This document shows, in pieces, positions 1-5,766 of a DNA stretch of 5,801 nucleotides; position 1 is the first letter of the stretch; every line of letters begins with the position of its first letter. The DNA is from a bacterium (lineage in GTDB: Bacteria; Oederibacteriota; PGYV01; DSBP01), in contig DSBP01000158.1 of assembly GCA_011049465.1 (NCBI GenBank), positions 1 to 5,801 on the forward strand, read 5' to 3'. The notes beneath the pieces are model-generated. The model was not told where the DNA came from. It worked only from the letters and a program-made list of their open reading frames with translations, and searched no databases. The translations under genes were made by a program, and so were the position numbers.

Positions 1-166
1 GCGTTCAGGCCGCCCTAAAACCCGCGCAAGCCTAATCGCGCATATTCACGAGTCAACACTTGAACAGGCTCACCGCCGATGTAAATCGGCGAAATTTCTC
101 CGCTGCCTGCCCCGTCCCACCTCCAGCGAAGAGAATTTATAATTTGGAATTTGCAATTTGCAAGTG
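1..166 (+). repeat. Dispersed repeat, copy A (truncated by window start)
   Basis: This segment matches the reverse complement of 5588-5753 without gaps at 158 of 166 positions. Positions 11-123 also match 340-452 (copy B) in direct orientation at 110 of 113 positions. It includes a perfect 7-bp hairpin (CGCCGAT, GTAA loop, ATCGGCG at 74-91), a GC-rich terminal arm at 86-117, and an AT-rich heptad tail at 134-161. Because the inverted partner stays homologous right up to window position 1, this copy almost certainly continues upstream. Both strands lack a sustained reading frame in common between copies, so I read it as non-coding. It could be a non-autonomous transposable element or a mobile intergenic repeat; no transposase is present in the window. 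Confidence 0.9.
134..161 (+). repeat. Heptamer tandem array AATTTNN x4
   Basis: Four consecutive 7-bp units read AATTTAT, AATTTGG, AATTTGC, AATTTGC. The array forms the outer tail of repeat copy A and is kept in copy C at 5593-5620, where the last unit is AAGTTGC. The constant 7-bp period with drifting unit sequence resembles the short tandemly repeated heptamers known from cyanobacteria and some other bacteria. The resemblance is in form only; I cannot show common origin. Confidence 0.85.
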
Positions 167-236
167 GACGGCAAAGAAGGAACGAATCGGTTTTTGCCGG
201 TTGCTAAACAACCATCGCCCCAAAACCACTATTGCA

Positions 237-452
237 GGACGGGGCGGGCAGTGGAAAATTTCGTCGAGAACTCAGGGCGCGTCTGTGTCGTGCGCTAATC
301 TACGTCATCCCAAACACCTGTGCCCTGCATAAGAGTTACCGCCCCAAAACCCGCGCAAGCCTAATCGCGCATATTTACGAGTCAACATTTGAACAGGCTC
401 ACCGCCGATGTAAATCGGCGAAATTTCTCCGCTGCCTGCCCCGTCCCACCTC
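237..452 (+). repeat. Dispersed repeat, copy B: MITE-like unit with terminal inverted repeats
   Basis: This is the most complete copy. Its left end at 237-267 (starting GGACGGGGCGGGCAG) is an imperfect inverted match to 415-446, about 28 of 32 aligned positions with one gap, giving a unit of about 210-216 bp bounded by inverted repeats. Between the ends lie a segment shared with copy C (282-316, 34 of 35 identical to the reverse complement of 5767-5801), a 23-nt variable block (317-339), and a segment shared with A and C (340-452). A 7-bp perfect hairpin sits at 403-420. The size, inverted ends and lack of coding capacity fit a MITE-like non-autonomous element. I found no clear target-site duplication, so exact ends and transposition are inference. 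Confidence 0.7.
317..339 (+). repeat. Variable 23-nt block inside repeat copy B
   Basis: The flanks on both sides are nearly identical to copy C (34/35 on the left; copies A/B 110/113 on the right), yet these 23 nt match the equivalent 23 nt of copy C (reverse complement of 5744-5766) at only about 7 positions, near chance. The length is the same in both. Copy A, of which only the last 10 nt of the block are visible (1-10), agrees with C rather than B. Its function is unknown. Confidence 0.7.
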
Positions 453-467
453 GAGAAAGGCAACTAA

Positions 468-507
468 AAGTTCCAAGTTCCAAGTTCCAAGTTCCAAGCT
501 CCAAGTT
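468..507 (+). repeat. Heptamer tandem array AAGTTCC x5.7
   Basis: Five full 7-bp units plus a partial one: four AAGTTCC, one AAGCTCC, then AAGTT. It begins 16 nt after the end of repeat copy B, in the same relative place as the AATTTNN array after copy A. Both units fit a loose AANTTNN pattern. It contains no open frame of its own and is likely a slippage-prone simple repeat. Confidence 0.95.
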
Positions 508-574
508 AATACAACGCCCGAAAAACAGGTGATTCACTCATTCATTCTTAATTAAAGCAGAGGGGAATTTTAAC

Positions 575-603
575 TTGCAAACCCCATTGAATTGTGATAG
601 TAT
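575..603 (+). promoter_or_regulatory. Candidate sigma70-type promoter for the TPR/mutS block
   Basis: A TTGCAA box (575-580) lies 17 nt from TAGTAT (598-603), and the latter is preceded by TGA, giving an extended -10 (TGn). Each hexamer matches four of six consensus bases. Transcription would start near 610, about 27 nt ahead of the first start codon. It is the best candidate in the upstream AT-rich stretch. It is a motif match only, and the organism's sigma factor preferences are unknown. Confidence 0.45.
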
Positions 604-636
604 CTAAACGGAAGCATAAAAATCAGGAGAAAAGAT

Positions 637-1623
637 ATGTTTAAAGCGATGAAATTCTCTTTATTTATAAGCCTATTTATATTGTCTTCTGTATCTGTAA
701 TTGCTATTGAGAGCCCTGCTTTTGACGACCCGTTTGCACAAGAGGATATATCGGGAATTTCAGCGCGGGAACAGGGGGAAGGGGCTGAGGATAAACCCGT
801 CTCTGACAAGGAGCTTATGTTCATGGACGAAGGAATGCAGCTCGAGCAGAAACAGCGCACGCGCGAGCAGATAGAGGCAGATGTCCGTGATTTGTACGAA
901 GAGGGCATGAAATATTACAGGATTGAGGACTACGAGGGAGCGATAGAGATATGGTCAAGAATAATACAGAATTTCCCCACGGCTAAAAACCTTTATGACA
1001 TAAGATACTCGCTGGCGAATGCCTACGAATTCGCGCGCAAATACGACAAGGCCATACAGGAATACCAGAAAGTCCTGGCTGAGAAGCCAAAGCACGAGCT
1101 GGCAGTTGAGGCGGCATACAGGCTCGCGGGCTGTTACGCGCGCATTGAAAAATGGAATTTCGCGCACGAGATATACAGGGACATAATAGCGCGGGCTCCG
1201 GATGATAAATCAAGCATACGGGCATATTTCAACATAGCGGTTATTTACCTCAGGCAGGAAAAATTTAAACGTGCGGAGAGAATTTACAGAAATATCATAA
1301 GGCACTTTCCAAACACGGGTTCCGAGATACAGGCGCGTTTTCAGCTTGCCTCAATGCTGGCCCAGACAAACAGGTACAAGAGCTCAATAAACGAATACAA
1401 GCTGATTAAGTTTAAGTACAAGGATACTGAATGGGCGCCTCGTGCCGCGATGGGAATCGGAGACACTTACAGGCTCTCGGGAGACCTTAAAAACGCAAAG
1501 GATGCTTACAGCAGGGTTATATACGAGTTTTTCAGGGAAGAAAGATATGTGCAGATGGCGGAAGAAAGAATAAACTCGCTCAAGTATCACAGGGAAATAG
1601 AGTCAAAAGTTTATGGTAATTAG
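637..1623 (+). CDS. Exported tetratricopeptide-repeat (TPR) protein
   Basis: A 328-residue protein beginning with a typical Sec signal peptide: Lys3/Lys6, a hydrophobic core at about 7-22, and a likely cleavage after VIA (residue 23). No lipobox cysteine is present, so it should be soluble in the periplasm rather than a lipoprotein. Residues 24-83 are acidic and Gln/Glu-rich, probably disordered or partly helical. From about 84 to 300 there are six TPR-like helical pairs (about 84-115, 122-153, 159-188, 196-225, 233-263, 270-300), spaced and patterned like BamD/YbgF-type TPRs, with the recurring IIxxFP/P cap. TPRs scaffold protein complexes; a role in envelope assembly or Tol-Pal-like functions is possible but not shown. 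The start is backed by AGGAG at 625-629, 7 nt upstream; Met5 is an alternative. Its stop overlaps the next gene's start. Confidence 0.9.
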   Translation: MFKAMKFSLFISLFILSSVSVIAIESPAFDDPFAQEDISGISAREQGEGAEDKPVSDKELMFMDEGMQLEQKQRTREQIEADVRDLYEEGMKYYRIEDYEGAIEIWSRIIQNFPTAKNLYDIRYSLANAYEFARKYDKAIQEYQKVLAEKPKHELAVEAAYRLAGCYARIEKWNFAHEIYRDIIARAPDDKSSIRAYFNIAVIYLRQEKFKRAERIYRNIIRHFPNTGSEIQARFQLASMLAQTNRYKSSINEYKLIKFKYKDTEWAPRAAMGIGDTYRLSGDLKNAKDAYSRVIYEFFREERYVQMAEERINSLKYHREIESKVYGN

Positions 1624-2527
1624 GCGCGTCTTTAATCTTTTATTGATTCTGGTTTTTATACCCGCGGTATTGTATCCCGCCAAGTCCGAGGACCCGCTTG
1701 AGCAGGCTGCCAGGCTCTTCAAAAACAAAAAATATGAAGAAGCAGTTTCCATATGTGAGAGAGTTAAAGTCACATATCCGGGAAGCGACTGGGACCTTGC
1801 GGCAAGAATACTTGCGGCAAAAATTCATGAAAAGAGCGGCGCGATTGATCGCGCTGTCACCGAGTTCTCGGGCATAATAAGCAAATTTCCGGAGAAGGGG
1901 CAGGCTGAAGAGGCCTATTTTTCGGTTGGGAGGCTCAGGGCAGGGGCAGGCAGGCCAAAGGAAGCTGCGTCAGCATTCGAGTTGTATCTGAAAAAATACC
2001 CGAGGGGAGCTTACGCTGCGGCGGCCAATTTTAACATTGCCTCAATATACAGGGATGCGGGCGATTCGCGGAGGGCGCTTTCTTATTTTGAAACAATACT
2101 GAAAAAATACCCCAATGAGCCCTGGTTTTATAGCTGGTCAGCCATATACTCCGGACATATTTACATGAAAAGAAAGGACTATGACCGCGCTGTTGAATCC
2201 TATCTCAGGGTGATTGATTCTGATGAGAACAGGTTTCTTCATACGCTCTCATCACTGCATCGGGGACAGGCGTCTCTCGAGAAAAAAGATTACAGGACAG
2301 CCGCGGCCATATTTCAGAATATATTAAAGACAACAAACCATTTTTCCGAGGAGGCGTTGTACGGCCTTGGCAGGGCGCAGTATCTGAACGGCGATTTTGT
2401 GATGGCCAGGGAAACGCTTATGACCATCGTCCAGATGTTCCCCGCCGGCGCGTGGCGCGTTGACGCGGAAAAAAGGATAAAGGCCATTGATCAGGGCCGG
2501 GCAAAAAAAGGGGAAGATATCAAATAA
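1613..2527 (+). CDS. Second exported TPR protein, overlapping the first
   Basis: A 304-residue protein with an N-terminal Arg4-Arg5 pair and hydrophobic stretch (about 6-22), probably a Sec signal peptide cut near YPA (residue 23) or an uncleaved anchor. There is no lipobox. About seven TPR-like units follow (about 28-56, 63-93, 99-130, 136-166, 174-203, 212-240, 246-276), several ending in the KYP/KFP cap common in BamD/YbgF-like TPRs. The C-terminal tail is short, basic and acidic. It is shorter than but similar in build to its upstream neighbour, so the pair may descend from a duplication or work together in one periplasmic complex. The start codon lies 11 nt inside the previous gene and has only a weak Shine-Dalgarno, which suggests translational coupling. 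The specific function is unknown. Confidence 0.88.
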   Translation: MVIRRVFNLLLILVFIPAVLYPAKSEDPLEQAARLFKNKKYEEAVSICERVKVTYPGSDWDLAARILAAKIHEKSGAIDRAVTEFSGIISKFPEKGQAEEAYFSVGRLRAGAGRPKEAASAFELYLKKYPRGAYAAAANFNIASIYRDAGDSRRALSYFETILKKYPNEPWFYSWSAIYSGHIYMKRKDYDRAVESYLRVIDSDENRFLHTLSSLHRGQASLEKKDYRTAAAIFQNILKTTNHFSEEALYGLGRAQYLNGDFVMARETLMTIVQMFPAGAWRVDAEKRIKAIDQGRAKKGEDIK

Positions 2528-2528
2528 A

Positions 2529-2584
2529 CCGCCCGGGCGGGCACAAGGCTTTTTTTATAACGGCCTGATACCGCGCGGGTTTTT
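2529..2584 (+). terminator. GC-rich hairpin(s) with T runs before mutS; possible terminator or attenuator
   Basis: CCGCCCGGGCGG at 2529-2540 is a perfect palindrome, followed after a short gap by seven Ts (2550-2556). Alternatively, 2532-2540 can pair with 2571-2579 (8 of 9 pairs, 30-nt loop), placing the stem directly against five Ts (2580-2584). Neither is a textbook terminator: the first stem needs its centre opened for a loop and lies 7 nt or more from the T run, and the second has a long loop. The T run ends only 7 nt before the mutS Shine-Dalgarno, so partial termination or structure-based control of mutS is possible. Confidence 0.35.
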
Positions 2585-2591
2585 AAATTAT

Positions 2592-2596
2592 GAGGT
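2592..2596 (+). promoter_or_regulatory. mutS: Shine-Dalgarno that decides the mutS start
   Basis: GAGGT at 2592-2596 stands 5-6 nt before ATG at 2602. The in-frame TTG at 2599 would leave only 2-3 nt of spacing. The ATG start also gives the N-terminus MSDLTPMM, matching the position of the conserved TPMM motif of MutS proteins, so ATG 2602 is preferred. Confidence 0.7.
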
Positions 2597-2601
2597 AATT
2601 G

Positions 2602-5226
2602 ATGAGCGATTTAACGCCCATGATGAGGCAGTATTTTGAGATTAAAAAGAAAAATCCCGGGGCAATACTCTTTTTCAGGCTCGGTGATTTCTACGAAATG
2701 TTCGGTGAGGACGCGAGGACAGCCTCAAAGGTTCTTCAGATAACGCTGACCGCCAGGGGAGCCGGGGAAAACCGGAAGAACAAGATGGAAATGTGCGGTG
2801 TGCCTTATCACGCGGCAAGCGGATATATACTTAAACTGATAAGGAACGGATTTAAGGTCGCGGTCTGCGAGCAGATGGAGGATCCCAAGGACGCGAAGGG
2901 AATAGTAAAAAGGGATGTGGTAAAAGTAATAACGCCCGGGACCGTATTTGAGGACGCGGCTCTTGATTCCGGTTCAAATAATTATATCGTAGGCGTATAC
3001 CTTTCAAAGGATAAAGCGGGAATAGCCTGCATGGACGCCACGACAGGAGAGTTTTTCGGGAGGGAAATCAGCGTTGAATCCGGTTTTGACCCGGTGATTG
3101 ACGCTGTCGCAAGAATGGCGCCGGCTGAGATACTTTTGCCTGAATCGTATGATGAAGACAAAAAAACCGGAAGGGCATTTACGGACAGGCTCAGGCAGGC
3201 CTGTTCGTCCGCGTATATAAATATGTATCAGGGCTGGAACTTTGACTATTCCGCGGCTTACGAGGCGCTTAAGGGCCATTTTGGGACGCATAACCTTGAA
3301 CCCTTCTCGATTGAGGGGAAACACGCGCTCATATCAGCGGCAGGCGCCCTTATATCCTACATAAAAGAGACGCAAAAGGCTGTCCTTGTGCATATAAACA
3401 AAATAAGGCTCGATGCTGACGCAAACAGGATGCAGCTTGACGCGGTTACTTTAAGGAACCTTGAGATATTAACGGCCCCGGCAGGCCCTGCCCTGTGTGA
3501 TATTCTTGATTATACGTTAACGGCAATGGGTGGGCGTGAGCTGAAAAAATGGCTGAGGGAGCCGCTTATGTCCCCTGAGGGGATAAACAGCAGGCTTGAC
3601 ATCACCTCTTTTTTAATCCAATTCCCGGAGCATAGGGACGCGATGCGCGAGGTGCTGAAGGACATAGCGGATATTGAGCGTATCGCCGGAAAAACAGGAA
3701 CCGGTGCTGCGAATGCCAGGGATTTAAACGCGCTTAAAGCATCAGCGGAAAAGATAATTCAGCTCGGGAAAATCATAAAGAAAGCGGGTTCAGAGCCGTT
3801 GAGCGGGCTTTTTACAATTGATGAAAGCGCGCTTGAGGAACTGGCGGGAATGATCGGCGCGGCAATTACGGAAGAGCCTCCTGTTTCCATAAAAGAGGGC
3901 GGCATAATCAGGCCCGAATACGACGAGCGGCTCAATTCTCTGAAAGAGAGCGCTTCAGGCGGCAGGGAATGGATAGCCGGGCTGCAGGAGAGGGAACGGA
4001 AGCGGACGGGAATATCCACGCTGAAAGTGGGCTATACCTCTGTCTTCGGGTATTACATAGAAATAAGCAGGGCAAACTTAAAAAACGCGCCGGAAAATTA
4101 CATAAGAAAACAGACCCTTGTGAACGCTGAGCGTTTTATTACGCCCGAGCTTAAGGAGCATGAGAGCGCTGTGCTTGGGGCGCAGGAAAAGATAACAGCG
4201 CTTGAATATGAGATATTCTGCGGGTTAAGGGAGCGCGCAGCGGCCTTTATTCCGGCTCTTCAGGATACAGCGGAAAAAACAGCGGCTGTTGACGCGCTTA
4301 TTTCCTTTGCTGTCGCGGCAGAGAAGAACAATTACTGCAGGCCGGTTATAAGAGATGACAGCGCGCTTGTTATTGACGAGGGCAGGCACCCTGTAATCGA
4401 GACAACCGCAGGTTATAATGAATTCATCCCGAATAATACCGCGCTTGACACAAAGGATACTATGATAATGATGATAACCGGCCCCAACATGGCGGGCAAG
4501 TCAACATATATGCGCCAGGCCGCGCTTATAGTTATTATGGCGCAGGCAGGCTCGTTTGTGCCGGCTAAAGCGGCTCAAATAGGGGTGGTTGACAGGGTAT
4601 TTACGCGTGTCGGCGCCTCTGACTACCTCGCCAAGGGGCAGTCAACATTTATGGTTGAGATGATAGAGACATCGAACATACTTAATAACGCGGGAAAGAG
4701 GTCCCTGATACTTCTTGACGAAGTGGGCCGCGGCACATCAACTTTTGACGGCGTCTCCATTGCCTGGGCAGTCACCGCCTACATACACGACAAGATAGGG
4801 GCAAGAACAATGTTCGCCACGCATTACTACGAACTGACTGAGATGGCAGAGCTTTTTCCGGGGATAAGGAACTTTAACATTCAGGTGAAAGAGTGGGCGG
4901 ATAAAATAATATTTTTAAGAAAGATAATCGAGGGCTCGACGGACAGGAGCTACGGCATACACGTGGGCCGGCTCGCGGGCCTGCCTAATGAGGTGATACA
5001 GGGAGCGAAGGTGATCTTGCACGACCTGGAAAACGCGAACTATACAAAAGAGGGAAAGCCGCGCATAGGCGCGGATAAAGCGGCGCAGAACGGCGGACAG
5101 CTTGATTTGTTTATGGGCGGGGCAGAGGAATTCAGAAAAGCGCTTGAAACGGTTGATGTTGAAGGGATGACGCCTGTTGAGGCGCTTGTAAAATTAAAGG
5201 AACTGAAGGACAAATACGGAAAGTAG
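2602..5226 (+). CDS. mutS: DNA mismatch repair protein MutS
   Basis: Full-length MutS1-type ATPase (874 residues from ATG 2602; E. coli MutS is 853). It binds mismatches and small loops in new DNA and recruits MutL. The N-terminus starts with the TPMM motif and has the mismatch-wedging F-x-E motif (Phe30-Tyr31-Glu32). A connector domain follows at about 120-255, then the lever/clamp helices at about 265-570. The ATPase domain carries Walker A GPNMAGKST (627-635), the GASD signature-loop region at 671-674, Walker B LLDE (Asp706-Glu707) with GRGTST, and the H-loop ATH (His741). QLDLF at 833-837 is a consensus sliding-clamp-binding motif, and the MTPVEAL tail matches the C-terminal oligomerisation segment. 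All key residues look intact. It lies 74 nt after the TPR pair and 16 nt before the transporter gene; mutL is not in this window. Confidence 0.98.
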   Translation: MSDLTPMMRQYFEIKKKNPGAILFFRLGDFYEMFGEDARTASKVLQITLTARGAGENRKNKMEMCGVPYHAASGYILKLIRNGFKVAVCEQMEDPKDAKGIVKRDVVKVITPGTVFEDAALDSGSNNYIVGVYLSKDKAGIACMDATTGEFFGREISVESGFDPVIDAVARMAPAEILLPESYDEDKKTGRAFTDRLRQACSSAYINMYQGWNFDYSAAYEALKGHFGTHNLEPFSIEGKHALISAAGALISYIKETQKAVLVHINKIRLDADANRMQLDAVTLRNLEILTAPAGPALCDILDYTLTAMGGRELKKWLREPLMSPEGINSRLDITSFLIQFPEHRDAMREVLKDIADIERIAGKTGTGAANARDLNALKASAEKIIQLGKIIKKAGSEPLSGLFTIDESALEELAGMIGAAITEEPPVSIKEGGIIRPEYDERLNSLKESASGGREWIAGLQERERKRTGISTLKVGYTSVFGYYIEISRANLKNAPENYIRKQTLVNAERFITPELKEHESAVLGAQEKITALEYEIFCGLRERAAAFIPALQDTAEKTAAVDALISFAVAAEKNNYCRPVIRDDSALVIDEGRHPVIETTAGYNEFIPNNTALDTKDTMIMMITGPNMAGKSTYMRQAALIVIMAQAGSFVPAKAAQIGVVDRVFTRVGASDYLAKGQSTFMVEMIETSNILNNAGKRSLILLDEVGRGTSTFDGVSIAWAVTAYIHDKIGARTMFATHYYELTEMAELFPGIRNFNIQVKEWADKIIFLRKIIEGSTDRSYGIHVGRLAGLPNEVIQGAKVILHDLENANYTKEGKPRIGADKAAQNGGQLDLFMGGAEEFRKALETVDVEGMTPVEALVKLKELKDKYGK

Positions 5227-5242
5227 AGGAGTGTGAAAGATT

Positions 5243-5518
5243 ATGGAGGCGAAGATTATCGGGTTTATGGGCGGATTTCTGACAACGATAGGTTTTATTC
5301 CGCAGATAATAAAAGGGTACAAAACAAAGAAAATGGATGATGTGGCGCTCTGGCAGTATATACTGCTGACAGCGGGAATGAGTTGCTGGCTCACATACGG
5401 GGTGATGATAAAGGAACTGCCCATTATACTGGCGAATTCCCTGTCTTTATGCTGTGTGATAATTATACTCATCATGAAAACAAAATACAGCAGTACGGGC
5501 CTTAAATCCCGGCTCTGA
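5243..5518 (+). CDS. SemiSWEET-family sugar transporter (PQ-loop/MtN3 repeat)
   Basis: A 91-residue membrane protein with three predicted transmembrane helices (about 5-22, 37-56, 60-77), one three-helix bundle. SemiSWEETs dimerise to make a sugar pore in the inner membrane. Diagnostic features are the FIPQ motif (Pro20-Gln21) in helix 1, the WLTYG motif (Trp49) in helix 2, and Asn65 in LPIILANS of helix 3. The Trp and Asn correspond to the substrate-contacting pair described for Leptospira SemiSWEET. The length is usual for the family, with a short basic tail. The Shine-Dalgarno AGAGGAG (5225-5231) overlaps the mutS stop, with an 11-nt spacer to the ATG, so it is probably co-transcribed with mutS. 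The sugar specificity cannot be read from sequence, and no sugar-metabolism genes are adjacent. Confidence 0.93.
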   Translation: MEAKIIGFMGGFLTTIGFIPQIIKGYKTKKMDDVALWQYILLTAGMSCWLTYGVMIKELPIILANSLSLCCVIIILIMKTKYSSTGLKSRL

Positions 5519-5553
5519 TACCCGACGGCCGCGGCAGCCGGGGAAGAGTTTAA

Positions 5554-5567
5554 TTTCAGTTTTCAGT
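5554..5567 (+). repeat. Heptamer direct repeat TTTCAGT x2
   Basis: Two perfect adjacent copies of TTTCAGT occur between the transporter gene and repeat copy C. It is a minimal array and alone could be chance, but its 7-bp period matches the other arrays in the window that sit next to the dispersed repeats. Confidence 0.5.
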
Positions 5568-5592
5568 TGCCGTTCTGAGTTTGTATTCACTT

Positions 5593-5620
5593 GCAACTTG
5601 CAAATTCCAAATTATAAATT
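5593..5620 (-). repeat. Heptamer tandem array (inverted counterpart of 134-161)
   Basis: Read on the minus strand, the units are AATTTAT, AATTTGG, AATTTGC, AAGTTGC. The last unit differs from copy A by one base and is intermediate between the AATTTGC and AAGTTCC unit types, which links the arrays as one drifting family. It forms the outer tail of copy C, facing the gene block. Confidence 0.85.
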
Positions 5621-5743
5621 CTCTTCGCTGGAGGTGGGCCGGGGCAGGCAGCGGAGAAATTTCGCCGATTTACATCGGCGGCGAGCCCGTTCACCTGTTG
5701 ACTCGCGAATATACGCGATTAGGCTTGCGCGGGTTTTAGGGCG

Positions 5744-5766
5744 GCCTGAACGCTGATGTGCTTTGA
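5744..5766 (-). repeat. Variable 23-nt block inside repeat copy C
   Basis: This is the exact positional and length equivalent of 317-339 in copy B, but with only about 7 of 23 matching bases despite near-identical flanks. The part visible in copy A (1-10) is identical to this copy, so A and C appear to form one subfamily and B another. Confidence 0.7.

Larger units (their letters stand above)
1..636. other. Gene-free repeat-rich region upstream of the gene block
   Basis: No credible gene is seen in these 636 bases. Two forward open frames (60-332 and 232-555) cross it, but both run straight through dispersed repeat sequence, overlap each other in different frames, have no good ribosome-binding site and show no protein family signature. 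What it does hold is repeat copy A, a short unique stretch (about 167-236) with a 5-bp hairpin at 199-213, repeat copy B, two 7-bp tandem arrays, and from about 510 onward an AT-rich stretch leading to the promoter and ribosome-binding site of the first gene. Confidence 0.8.

Noticed and set aside
1..507. CRISPR array
   Set aside because: Repeat copies are long (over 100 bp), not evenly spaced direct repeats with unique spacers, and the heptads have no spacers; no cas genes are present.
60..555. Two overlapping forward open frames (60-332 and 232-555) as small proteins
   Set aside because: They run through the dispersed repeat, the equivalent frames are not kept in copy C, there is no good ribosome-binding site, and the second ends in the translated heptad array.
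570..908. Minus-strand open frame opposite the start of the first TPR gene
   Set aside because: It is a shadow of the TPR coding frame and its promoter region, and its translation shows no coherent domain.
2599..2601. TTG as the mutS start codon
   Set aside because: It is too close to the GAGGT Shine-Dalgarno, and the adjacent ATG at 2602 gives better spacing and the usual MutS N-terminus.
5194..5475. Minus-strand 93-residue open frame opposite the transporter gene
   Set aside because: It is antisense to a clear SemiSWEET gene; its hydrophobicity merely mirrors the membrane-protein codons.
5521..5542. Rho-independent terminator after the transporter gene
   Set aside because: The GC-rich stretch forms only an interrupted stem (CCCG/CGGG plus isolated pairs), and no proper T run follows, so I could not support it.
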